64,000 nucleotides of DNA, taken from assembly GCF_001975825.1 (NCBI RefSeq), contig NZ_MTKN01000001.1, forward strand, positions 62,001-126,000, given 5' to 3'. Below the pieces are notes generated by a model. It saw nothing but the letters and a program-made list of their open reading frames with translations, did not search any database and was not told the origin of the DNA. Position numbers and translations under genes: made by a program. The DNA is from [Flexibacter] sp. ATCC 35208. Lineage in GTDB: Bacteria > Bacteroidota > Bacteroidia > Chitinophagales > Chitinophagaceae. Numbering within the stretch: position 1 is the stretch's first letter; every line of letters starts with the position of its first letter. Below, one piece after another: positions 43,798 through 52,238 of the stretch.

Positions 43798-45015
43798 ATG
43801 CAAACAGTTACAGGTCATCTTTCCTATTGCACGAATATTCACCCGGGTGAAACCTGGCCGGATCATTTCGCGCAATTGCAACAATATATTCCAGCTATTA
43901 AGTCTGGTATTTCACCTGATAAACCTTTTGGTATTGGTCTGCGTCTTGCCAACACGGCGAGTTTAGAGCTTTCTAAAGAAACCAATCTGCTGGCTTTCAA
44001 GCAATGGCTGAAAGAACAGGGTTGCTATGTATTTACGATGAATGGTTTTCCATACGGAGGCTTTCATCATACCGTGGTAAAAGATCAGGTACATACACCT
44101 GACTGGACCACTTCGGACAGAGTGGAATATACCATTCGTTTGTTCCGTATTCTCGCTGCTTTGTTGCCGGCAGATATGGAAGGTGGTATTTCTACAGCGC
44201 CCTTGTCGTACAAACTATGGCATGATGATACAGAAGCGGCGATGGAAACTGCCACGTTCAATATGTTGCAGGTACTGGGTCAGTTAGTACGTATACATCG
44301 CGCAGGGGGTCCTGTGATGCACCTGGATATAGAACCCGAGCCAGATGGATTGATGGAGAATATTCAGGAGTATATAGACTGGTACTTTGCTTACCTGATG
44401 CCATTGGGTATTAACTATCTGCTGGACCAGTTTGATATGACAGAAAAAGAAGCTGGTGCTACTATAAAAATGCATATTCAATTATGCTATGACGTATGCC
44501 ACTTTGCATTGGTATATGAGTCGCCTGCATTTGTATTAGGAAAGTTGCAGGAGTATGGGTTGAAAGTTGGTAAATTACAAATCAGTGCAGCGCTGAAAGC
44601 TGCTATGCCAGCAGCTCCTGTAGAAAGAGAAGCGGTGGTGCAGGCATTCAGTGCATTCAACGAACCGACTTATTTACACCAGGTCATTGCGCGAAAATCG
44701 AACGGTGATTTTCTGCATTATCCTGACTTACCGCAGGCACTGGAAGATGCGGACAATAAGGATGTAGTGGAGTGGCGATCACACTTTCATGTACCGGTAT
44801 TTTTAGAACACTACGAGTTACTATATTCAACACAGTCTGATATTCGTGAAGTATTGGCGTTGCAAATTGAACAGTTATTTACGCAGCATATGGAGGTAGA
44901 AACCTACACATGGGGCGTATTACCAGCAGCATTGAAACTGCCAATGGATCAATCAGTTTCGCGCGAGGTGAGCTGGGTGATGCAACAGCTTGGAATTCTG
45001 AAAATGGAAGGCTAG
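43798..45015 (+). CDS. eboE: Metabolite traffic protein EboE (xylose-isomerase-like barrel)
   Basis: A protein of about 405 residues with the TIM-barrel fold of sugar phosphate isomerases. It begins LSYCTNIHPGETWPDHFAQL, the characteristic EboE opening. Metal-site words include MNGFPYGGFHH, HLDIEPEPDG, YDVCHFALVYE and HFHVPVFLEHYELL. ATG 43798 is 11 bp after the eboD stop; an in-frame upstream ATG inside eboD is not needed. Substrate unknown; acts in the ebo pathway by context. Confidence 0.88.
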   Translation: MQTVTGHLSYCTNIHPGETWPDHFAQLQQYIPAIKSGISPDKPFGIGLRLANTASLELSKETNLLAFKQWLKEQGCYVFTMNGFPYGGFHHTVVKDQVHTPDWTTSDRVEYTIRLFRILAALLPADMEGGISTAPLSYKLWHDDTEAAMETATFNMLQVLGQLVRIHRAGGPVMHLDIEPEPDGLMENIQEYIDWYFAYLMPLGINYLLDQFDMTEKEAGATIKMHIQLCYDVCHFALVYESPAFVLGKLQEYGLKVGKLQISAALKAAMPAAPVEREAVVQAFSAFNEPTYLHQVIARKSNGDFLHYPDLPQALEDADNKDVVEWRSHFHVPVFLEHYELLYSTQSDIREVLALQIEQLFTQHMEVETYTWGVLPAALKLPMDQSVSREVSWVMQQLGILKMEG

Positions 45016-45055
45016 ATTTGAACAAGAATCATATCCTAAGAATGGCTCAACGATC

Positions 45056-46420
45056 ATGAAAAAGACAGTTGTTATTGACGTCGTAGGTCTCTCCTCCTCC
45101 CTGATTGGAGAACATACACCTTTTTTAAAGGGGTATGTACAGCAGCACCAGTTACGCACAATTAAACCTATGGTGCCTGCAGTCACCACAGCGGTACAGA
45201 GTACTTATGTCACCGGACAATGGCCTGCGGAGCATGGCATAGTCGGTAATGGCTGGTATGACCGTGAGGATTGTGAAATCAAGTTCTGGAAACAATCAAA
45301 TAAGCTGGTAGATGCACCGAAAATATGGGAAAGAGCGAGGAAGATAGATCCTTCCTTTACTGTTTCCAAAATGTTCTGGTGGTACAACATGTATTCCAGT
45401 GCAGATTATTCTGTGACGCCGCGTCCGCAGTATTTAGCAGATGGCCGTAAGGCGCCCGATTGTTATGCACATCCATCATCCCTGCGTGATCATTTGCAAA
45501 AAGAGTTAGGCACATTTCCGCTGTTTCAGTTCTGGGGACCGGGTGCGAATATCAAATCTACCCAGTGGATTGCAGATGCATCTGTAATGACGGATGATAT
45601 GTATGATCCTACCCTGACATTGATCTACCTACCCCACCTGGATTATTGTTTACAAAAATTCGGGCAGGATCTGCCCCGCATCAGCAAGGAATTGCGTGAG
45701 GTAGATGAGGTGGTGAAACAGCTTGTGAATCATTATGAAAAGAAGGATACCCGTGTGATCATTCTTTCAGAATATGGTATTACGAATGTGAATAACCCTA
45801 TTCATCTGAATCGCATTTTCCGGCAGGAAGGTTTGATAGCGGTAAGAGAAGAGCGTGGGTTGGAGCTGCTGGATGCAGGAGCTTCCAAAGCATTTGTGGT
45901 AGCGGATCACCAGGTTGCGCATGTGTATGTAAATGATCCTTCGGTGTATAAGAAGGTAAGGGCGATTGTGGAAAATACGCCTGGTGTACAACTGGTATTG
46001 GATCGCGAAGGCAAGCGTGCACACAATATGCATCATGCAAGGAGTGGGGAGTTGGTATTGGTAGCAGATACCAATAGCTGGTTTACTTACTATTATTGGC
46101 TGGACGATGCGAAGGCGCCGGATTTTGCCAGGTTGGTAGATATTCATCGTAAGCCAGGGTATGACCCGGTGGAGATGTTTATGAACCCTGCAGATCCCTT
46201 GATCAAATTAAAGGCAGGTTTTAAGCTGTTAAAGAAGAAATTGGGTTTCCGGTACCTGATGAATGTGATTCCGCTGGATGCGACATTAATTAAGGGGTCA
46301 CATGGGCGAATTTCGGAAGATAGCCAGTATCACCCGGTGTTGATAACGGCGAAAGGGGAGGAGACGAGTGCGGTAGAGGCGATTGATATATATGATGTGA
46401 TCTGGAAAACGATGCAATAG
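45056..46420 (+). CDS. eboF: Alkaline-phosphatase-superfamily nucleotide pyrophosphatase/phosphodiesterase EboF
   Basis: A 454-residue enzyme of the type I phosphodiesterase/nucleotide pyrophosphatase family. The catalytic threonine is in VPAVTTAVQSTYVTG (about residues 41-55), followed by AEHGIVGNGWY; metal ligands are in YLPHLDYCLQKFG, ILSEYGITN, FVVADHQVAHVYV and LIKGSHG. It lies 40 bp after eboE and closes the cluster. It would hydrolyse a phosphodiester or pyrophosphate of the ebo metabolite (inference). The last 300 bases drift to G/T-rich codons. Confidence 0.87.
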   Translation: MKKTVVIDVVGLSSSLIGEHTPFLKGYVQQHQLRTIKPMVPAVTTAVQSTYVTGQWPAEHGIVGNGWYDREDCEIKFWKQSNKLVDAPKIWERARKIDPSFTVSKMFWWYNMYSSADYSVTPRPQYLADGRKAPDCYAHPSSLRDHLQKELGTFPLFQFWGPGANIKSTQWIADASVMTDDMYDPTLTLIYLPHLDYCLQKFGQDLPRISKELREVDEVVKQLVNHYEKKDTRVIILSEYGITNVNNPIHLNRIFRQEGLIAVREERGLELLDAGASKAFVVADHQVAHVYVNDPSVYKKVRAIVENTPGVQLVLDREGKRAHNMHHARSGELVLVADTNSWFTYYYWLDDAKAPDFARLVDIHRKPGYDPVEMFMNPADPLIKLKAGFKLLKKKLGFRYLMNVIPLDATLIKGSHGRISEDSQYHPVLITAKGEETSAVEAIDIYDVIWKTMQ

Positions 46421-46440
46421 AGCGTATTCATTTAATACTA

Positions 46441-46509
46441 GAACTCATTTCATAATTACCCTTCAAGCATTGACTATCAATTACAAATATCCATTTATGA
46501 AATGAGTTC
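46441..46509. repeat. 15-bp perfect inverted repeat with 39-nt loop
   Basis: GAACTCATTTCATAA at 46441-46455 and TTATGAAATGAGTTC at 46495-46509. Inside and beside it the words AAGCATTGACT and AAGCATTGGCT recur. It could fold in RNA or be the ends of a decayed element. Confidence 0.75.
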
Positions 46510-46633
46510 CAGGTAAGCATTGGCTAAAAAAGGTGTCTGGTTCTAAAAAAGAGAAATCTGTTTTTATAAAAAAAGCAGGTTTCACCATCGTTTCACCATC
46601 GAAAATGAACCTTGTTTCAATAAAACTGGCTGT

Positions 46634-46660
46634 CAGGGGATTATTTCAGCTAATCCCCTG
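46634..46660 (+). terminator. Hairpin, possible terminator after the ebo cluster
   Basis: CAGGGGATTA (46634-46643), 7-nt loop, TAATCCCCTG (46651-46660), followed by ATTTCCTATATTTCC. It lies 210 bp past the eboF stop. The T tract is broken, so the function is uncertain. Confidence 0.5.
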
Positions 46661-46908
46661 ATTTCCTATATTTCCTATATTTCCTAGACTTGGTAGGCTA
46701 TTCCCCTTCAAACTCACGACAGTCAGAATCATAACATAAAGTTATATCCCATAACTTTTAGTAATGACCTAATCCCCCTGATTATTTTGTTGAACCTCTG
46801 TCAACACAGTACTTTTGGCTTGTACGCGACACTTATTTTTGCTAAAAAGGAAATTCATCAAAACCAACCGACGACCTGCCAACCGGCACGTGTGTGTCTA
46901 ACCTGTAT

Positions 46909-47688
46909 ATGATTGCGTTATTTCAACAGACAGATTATTGGGTAATATTATCCATAGGATTGGTAGTGGGCTATCTTTCCGGTTTACTGGGCAAAGGAGG
47001 GAGTGCGGTGAGTACGCCGGCTTTACAGATCTTTGCCGGCATCAACCCCTTTTATGCCCTGGCCTCTCCATTACCTGCGGCCATTACGAGTACGATATCA
47101 GCAACGGCGGTTTACAGCAAGGAGAAGCTTTTCGATAAAAGAGTGATTGGATTAGGGGCAATATTTGGCGTGCCTGCTACGGTATTAGGGGCTTATTTTA
47201 GCCATTACTTAAAGGGTGAAACATTGATGATCTGTACCGCGTTATTCATCATGGGCATCGGTACGACGTTGTTGATTTCATTTTTAAGAAAGAAGTCTGA
47301 GGAAGTTGCTGAAAAAGAGGCGTTTCATACCGGGTTAATGATCGTGGCGGCGATAGGTATTGGTTTATTATCTGGTTTATTGGCGAACGCGGGCGGGGTA
47401 TTGTTTAGTAGTTTCTTTATTAAGCGGTTAAAAATGCCTATCAAGCAGGCGCTGGCATGTTCCATCGTATTATCTGCCATCTTATCTATACCCGGGGCAA
47501 TCGCGCACTGGTACCTGGGTCATATCGACTGGAACATAGCGCTTTTGCTGGCGCTCACAGCGATACCATCTTCATATTTAGGGGCGAAAACAGCGGTGAA
47601 AATGAAATCACCCTTACTTGAAAAAGTATTTGCGTGTACGCTGATCGTGTTTGGGGTGTATGATATCATCTACACCGTCTTCTTTTAA
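46909..47688 (+). CDS. TSUP family membrane permease (sulfite exporter TauE/SafE-like)
   Basis: A protein of about 259 residues with about eight transmembrane helices in two halves, the TauE/SafE layout. The first repeat shows VVGYLSGLLGKGGSAVSTPAL and the second GIGLLSGLLANAGGVLFSSF, the paired glycine-rich motifs of the family; LASPLPAAITSTISATAVY follows the first. Transports sulfite, sulfonates or similar small anions by homology. ATG 46909 is preferred over a GTG at 46894. A terminator follows within 35 bp. Confidence 0.88.
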   Translation: MIALFQQTDYWVILSIGLVVGYLSGLLGKGGSAVSTPALQIFAGINPFYALASPLPAAITSTISATAVYSKEKLFDKRVIGLGAIFGVPATVLGAYFSHYLKGETLMICTALFIMGIGTTLLISFLRKKSEEVAEKEAFHTGLMIVAAIGIGLLSGLLANAGGVLFSSFFIKRLKMPIKQALACSIVLSAILSIPGAIAHWYLGHIDWNIALLLALTAIPSSYLGAKTAVKMKSPLLEKVFACTLIVFGVYDIIYTVFF

Positions 47689-47718
47689 AATGTCGGCCAT
47701 TGGCCACCCACCAAATAA

Positions 47719-47750
47719 AAAAGCTTTTACCTGATTGGGTAAAAGCTTTT
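47719..47750 (+). terminator. Terminator after the TSUP gene
   Basis: AAAAGCTTTTACC (47719-47731), 6-nt loop, GGTAAAAGCTTTT (47738-47750), then AATATTTT. Confidence 0.88.
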
Positions 47751-47830
47751 AATATTTTCAGGGTAATTAGAAGTCCTGAACGCTGCCAGCGTCAGGCGCA
47801 AACCTTCCTACCACAAAAAATCCAGGGGTC

Positions 47831-48184
47831 CTATACCCTTTGCTCACGCAAAATCTGCGCCCTTTCTTCCGGAGGTAATGAATTCACCACCAGATCGTAG
47901 GCATTCTGTAATAAAGACTGTAATTCGGGAACTGGCAAAGTTTCCAATTGTTTGATCTGTACCCAGTGATAACGGGCCAAATATGGCGCCGGTACGATAC
48001 CTGGTTGGGAAATGAGGCGGTGGAAATCTTCCAGCCTGCATTTCAGAGATACCTGATGTGGAAAAGCCTTAGAGATCATGCAAAAAAGCTTTTCACCTAC
48101 GGAAAACCGTACATCATCATCCCACTTATCTTCCCGCACCACGGCAGGGAAAGCAAGGCAGTAATTAAGGGTCATGTCAAACAT
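47831..48184 (-). CDS. MmcQ/YjbR family protein
   Basis: A 117-residue CyaY-fold protein. The family pattern is visible: NYCLAFPAVVREDKWDDDVRFSVGEK split as LAFPAVVRED near the start, then KLFCMISK, QVSLKCRLEDFHRL, IVPAPYLARYHWVQI and the final helix. YjbR proteins may bind DNA, but the role is unknown. Two in-frame ATGs three codons apart (48184 and 48175) are possible starts. Confidence 0.85.
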   Translation of the reverse strand: MFDMTLNYCLAFPAVVREDKWDDDVRFSVGEKLFCMISKAFPHQVSLKCRLEDFHRLISQPGIVPAPYLARYHWVQIKQLETLPVPELQSLLQNAYDLVVNSLPPEERAQILREQRV

Positions 48185-48540
48185 AATACTGGCAGCTTAA
48201 AAGTTAAAAAATTCCTTTTCTCTCAGTGATAATTATAAGGCACAAGCGTGCAATATCTTTTGTAACGTGAAATGGTAAAAGGCGCGTTGAGCAGATAGCT
48301 TTCGATATAGATGAGTCTCTTAGTGATATGGCAACGTTCCTTAAAACCTTGGTGGTTCCGATGTTCCCAGTAATTCTATATTTACTTCTATAAATTTAAG
48401 TATCTTTTCTCAAAGCAGACACATATTTTATTGTTAAATCCGGATTATCAGGAAGCTGTGCAGTAATTGTGGGTATATAGATTTTTTCATAATGTTTGCC
48501 CTTTGCAGTATGAATGCATCCTGCAAAGGGCAAAATGGTT
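48185..48540. other. Gene-free region upstream of the MmcQ gene and downstream of the DUF885 gene
   Basis: About 356 bp with no credible gene. It contains the hairpin at 48495-48534 next to the DUF885 stop. Nothing else stands out. Confidence 0.4.
48495..48534 (-). terminator. Terminator hairpin after the DUF885 gene
   Basis: TTTGCCCTTTGCAG (48495-48508) and CTGCAAAGGGCAAA (48521-48534), a perfect 14-bp stem, directly past the minus-strand stop at 48541. The T tract on the minus strand is weak. Confidence 0.75.
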
Positions 48541-50286
48541 TTATTTGAACTTCCTCGCCATCTTTTCTTCCAACACATCCAATGGTACACAACCATCTTT
48601 CAACAATTCGTCGTGGAAATCTTTGATATTAAATTTATCTCCCAACTCAGCAGTATACTTATTCCTCAATTCGCGGATTTTCATTTCGCCTATTTTATAA
48701 GACAAAGCCTGTGCCGGCAACGCCATATAACGTTCAATTTCGGCAATCGCTTCCTGCTCGCTTGTTGGTTCATAATCAAGCATATACTTGATGGCTTGCT
48801 CACGGGTCCATCCTTTATAGTGCAAACCTACATCCACAACGAGTCTGATAGCGCGATGAATTTCGTCACTTAATCTGCCGAAGTACATGTATGGATCTGT
48901 ATATATTCCTAACTCTTTTCCCAGGCTTTCGCAGTATAGTGCATAACCTTCCCCATATGCGCCGATCCAGTTAAATCTGCGGAATTTAGGCAACGAATCG
49001 TTCTCTTGTTGTATAGAGATCTGGAAGTGGTGACCGGGTATTGCTTCGTGCAGAAACAGGCATTGCATACCAGTGTAACCAAATTCTTTTGCATTCAAAA
49101 TGGGTACGTAGAATACGCCTGGTCTTGAACCATCAGCAGCACCCTGCATGTATTCCGCACTTGCAGAAGCGGCGCGGAAAGCTTCTGTCTGCCTGATTTC
49201 GAAAGGTGTTTTGGGCAGGTGACCGTATAGTTCTTTTACCTTTGGCATAATCCTGTCTTTGATGCTTGCGAAGCTATCGAGGATTTGTTTTGGGGTAGAG
49301 AAGATCTTGAATTTTTTGTCGGTTCTGATGTAAGTAAAGAAGGAGGGCAGATCGCCTTTCCAGCCAGTCTCCGTCATTACCTTTTCCATTTCACCTTTGA
49401 TGCGGGCTACTTCTTTTTCACCGATGGCAAAGATCTCATCAGGTGTGAAGTTGGTGGTTGTCCAGTATTTGCTGTAGAGCGCGTACCAGTCTTTACCGTT
49501 AGGTAGTGCGCCATAACCGCTGGTAGTGCGTGCTTTGGGCAGGTATTCTTTTTCGATAAAGTCATGCAGCCGTGCATAAGAAGGCAAAATATACTGTTCG
49601 ATGCTTGCTTTGTAAGCAGTGGCGAGTGCAGTATCCTTCAGGGTTCTGAGTGGTGCATAGAAAACATTGCCGGTATCTTTCTTAGCGATTTCAGCCAGTT
49701 GCGGGAGTATTTTTACAACCAGTGTTTTGGGTAATACGACACCTGTTTCCATGCCTTTGCGCATGTTAGCAATAGCCGTGTCGGCCCATTCAGAGAATGA
49801 TTTCATGCGTGACATGAAGTGGCGGTAGTCGTCATTCGTTTTGAATGGTTGTGCGCTGGCGCCGGAGCCTAGTAAAGGGAGCATTAAAGTAAGGCCACTG
49901 AATTGATCAAACGGCATGTAATGATCAGGGAATTTCAGGCGCTCTTTGCTCAGGGTGAGGTCGCGTTGCAACATGAGATAACTGATCAGGTCATTGGGCG
50001 TAAGGCCTGCAGTATCTACTCCGTTGAGTGCTGTTAAATAGCTGGTGTAAAAGCTATCAGTGCGATGACGGAATTGCTCGCTGATGTCAATTTGCAGGAG
50101 ACTATCATACTGATGTTCTCCATTCATGGTTGCTTCCAGTGGAAACAGTTCCATTCTGTCATCATAATATTTCTGGACGAGGTGGTGCAGCGAATCGGCG
50201 TTATTGCCGGATTTCTTGCCAGGCTGACCACAAGCCATTGCCAGCAGAATCGATGGCAGTAGGAGATAGTGCTTTTTAAACAGCAT
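48541..50286 (-). CDS. DUF885 family metallopeptidase-like lipoprotein
   Basis: A 581-residue lipoprotein (LPSILLAMAC lipobox) of the DUF885 family. The C-terminal half carries the zinc motif LFLHEAIPGHHFQISIQ (HExxPGHH-type) and downstream glutamate-containing helices, and RFNWIGAYGEGYALYCESLG, typical of the family. DUF885 proteins resemble M3/M32 carboxypeptidases and are thought to cut peptides in the envelope; the substrate is not known. Single gene with a terminator hairpin. Confidence 0.9.
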   Translation of the reverse strand: MLFKKHYLLLPSILLAMACGQPGKKSGNNADSLHHLVQKYYDDRMELFPLEATMNGEHQYDSLLQIDISEQFRHRTDSFYTSYLTALNGVDTAGLTPNDLISYLMLQRDLTLSKERLKFPDHYMPFDQFSGLTLMLPLLGSGASAQPFKTNDDYRHFMSRMKSFSEWADTAIANMRKGMETGVVLPKTLVVKILPQLAEIAKKDTGNVFYAPLRTLKDTALATAYKASIEQYILPSYARLHDFIEKEYLPKARTTSGYGALPNGKDWYALYSKYWTTTNFTPDEIFAIGEKEVARIKGEMEKVMTETGWKGDLPSFFTYIRTDKKFKIFSTPKQILDSFASIKDRIMPKVKELYGHLPKTPFEIRQTEAFRAASASAEYMQGAADGSRPGVFYVPILNAKEFGYTGMQCLFLHEAIPGHHFQISIQQENDSLPKFRRFNWIGAYGEGYALYCESLGKELGIYTDPYMYFGRLSDEIHRAIRLVVDVGLHYKGWTREQAIKYMLDYEPTSEQEAIAEIERYMALPAQALSYKIGEMKIRELRNKYTAELGDKFNIKDFHDELLKDGCVPLDVLEEKMARKFK

Positions 50287-50329
50287 TGTTAACTTAGATT
50301 TTGTTGATGGAAACTGGCGTAAAATAAAA

Positions 50330-50355
50330 AAACACTCCGAAGAATCGGAATGTTT
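50330..50355 (-). terminator. Terminator of the double DUF1080 gene
   Basis: On the minus strand AAACATTCCGA, loop TTCT, TCGGAGTGTTT (one G-U pair), followed by seven Ts. It lies about 200 bp past the DUF1080 stop at 50556. Confidence 0.75.
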
Positions 50356-50555
50356 TATATAGAACAGTGAACAATGAAAACTTATTAATACCAGGTATTT
50401 ATCAGCGTAACTCCATTCATTTTCAAATGCTTGCTGGTTTACTCAATCGTTTAAGCTTCAGCCTGGTTTCATTTGGAAATTTCCACATTACAGTCGACTC
50501 CGGCTTTATATACCCGCTGCAAAATTAGGTTAATAATTAAAAGCAACTTGTTAAC

Positions 50556-51926
50556 CTATTTTAAATTTTTGATTTTTATGCTACGAAAGGATACAGTATT
50601 ACCATGATCCTGGAGGAGGATGTGCCCTTCTGGCCAAAGACCAAAGTTATTCCAATTTTTGTATTTAGAAATCGCTACGAGGTCTTTAAATTCTTTAGAC
50701 CCTCTTTCATACTCTACCATCTTTATGCCATTCAGCCAATGTTCCACATGATTATTTGGATATACAATGACACGGCCATGGTTCCATTCACCGATTTTTC
50801 TAAATGCATTCTGGTTAGCATCTTTTTTCCTGGGGATCAGGTCGTACAGAGAAGACAGGGTTCTGTCTCCATCGCGGCCCAGTTTGGCATCCGGATGACG
50901 CTCATCGTCCAGTACCTGGAATTCCAGGCCTATGGCTGATTTCCCTTTGGTATCGTAATCTTCTTTTACAAAGTATTTGACACCGCTGTTAGCGCCTTCT
51001 GTGAGTTTGAAATCGAACTCGAGATCGAACGCACCGTATTGTTTGTCGGTGATGATGTCGCCACCGGAACCTTCTTCATCGCCGGTAGACTGGTGGATAG
51101 TGAGTAAACCATCTTCCATTGTCCAGCCGGTGGTGGGGAAGTCTTGTTTATTCACTCTTCTCCATCCTTTCGATGTTTTGCCATCCCATAATAACGCATA
51201 CCCATTCTTCTGCTCCTGTGGAGACACCGTGTTCGGTACATTATTCACCACATAGATATTATCGTAAGGAGAATATTGTGAAGCATCCGGGTTTTCTAAT
51301 ATGCGGATATTGCGCCAGTGGATCTGTTTGCCTTTATCTTCGGGCTTGTAGATCTGGTGCACCTGCAGGGCGATGAAACCCTTTAGTGTCATATCGTCGA
51401 TCACATGTGCACAGGCAACGCCATTGATCCATGTTCTGATCTCCGATCCACGGCATTCTATTCTATATTTATTCCAGTCACTCTTTTTGAACGCCTTTTG
51501 CGCACCTGGATTCAGGTCCAGCGGATAGAGCCAACCACGACGAGCTTCATCATATACACCACCACTCCATGCTCTGTCGCTGGGGTCTACTTCCATCTGG
51601 TAACCATGTACCCGACCATTGTTATAGTCAGGTTTGCTTTCCGAGCGGAATTGAATACCATAGTTCATTTCCGCATCGAGCTTGAGTTCCAGCTCTAAAA
51701 TAAAATCACCGTAGTCTTTTGTGGTAGCAAGAAAAGAATTTGGGCTTCCTGTGACGGATGTGCCTACTATTTCATCTTTTTTGGCCTCATAGGTAGCTGT
51801 CCCATTTACTTCTTTCCATCCCGTGAGGTCCTTACCATTGTAGAGTGAATGCCATTGAGCTTTCTTTTGTGCCGTTGCCCAACTACTGAGGAACAGGACA
51901 CTACAGACCAGTAACGTGTTTTTCAT
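50556..51926 (-). CDS. Secreted protein with two DUF1080 (3-keto-disaccharide hydrolase-like) domains
   Basis: A 456-residue protein with a signal peptide ([20 protein letters not shown]). The first DUF1080 domain (about 22-215) has [16 protein letters not shown] and [11 protein letters not shown]; the second (about 240-456) has [36 protein letters not shown] and [18 protein letters not shown]. The two repeats are clear internal duplicates, and the second is close to the single-domain protein at 23778. It probably acts on 3-keto-glycosides outside the cytoplasm. It is divergent from the 52239 susC gene, possibly the same uptake system. Confidence 0.9.
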   Translation of the reverse strand: MKNTLLVCSVLFLSSWATAQKKAQWHSLYNGKDLTGWKEVNGTATYEAKKDEIVGTSVTGSPNSFLATTKDYGDFILELELKLDAEMNYGIQFRSESKPDYNNGRVHGYQMEVDPSDRAWSGGVYDEARRGWLYPLDLNPGAQKAFKKSDWNKYRIECRGSEIRTWINGVACAHVIDDMTLKGFIALQVHQIYKPEDKGKQIHWRNIRILENPDASQYSPYDNIYVVNNVPNTVSPQEQKNGYALLWDGKTSKGWRRVNKQDFPTTGWTMEDGLLTIHQSTGDEEGSGGDIITDKQYGAFDLEFDFKLTEGANSGVKYFVKEDYDTKGKSAIGLEFQVLDDERHPDAKLGRDGDRTLSSLYDLIPRKKDANQNAFRKIGEWNHGRVIVYPNNHVEHWLNGIKMVEYERGSKEFKDLVAISKYKNWNNFGLWPEGHILLQDHGNTVSFRSIKIKNLK

Positions 51927-52238
51927 AACATTGAACCAAAACTAGTTTTAAAAATAAATATTAACCTTCATTTATTCAACCGATTGCACCATTTATGTGA
52001 TGAACGGTAGAAATTCAATTTATCCAAGGAGTACTAACTTGTCTCTAAATTTATGCAATCGTTTGCAATTTATAACGAATCTACTTAACTTGTATTGCCC
52101 CGACCCGGAATTGTAAGAAAAACCTGGATTAAAATTGAACATAAATAAGCTGTAGTTATTACCCGCCGGGAAAAGGAAGGGCTCATTGTATACTCAAAAT
52201 AAACTAGTACTTATTCTGTTACTCTAAAATTCTACGTA
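51927..52238. other. Divergent promoter region between the double DUF1080 gene and susC
   Basis: 312 bp, AT-rich, no gene. It holds the 12-mer CCGGAATTGTAA at 52105-52116 shared with the region upstream of the other susC. Promoters of both divergent genes must lie here; no clean consensus pair is evident. Confidence 0.4.

Larger units (their letters stand above)
46421..46908. other. Gene-free region rich in small repeats
   Basis: About 490 bp. It contains a long-loop inverted repeat (46441-46455 / 46495-46509), TTTCACCATCG twice in tandem (about 46580-46601), a 10-bp hairpin at 46634-46660, and TTTCCTATAT repeated two and a half times (46662-46687). No gene is seen. Confidence 0.5.
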
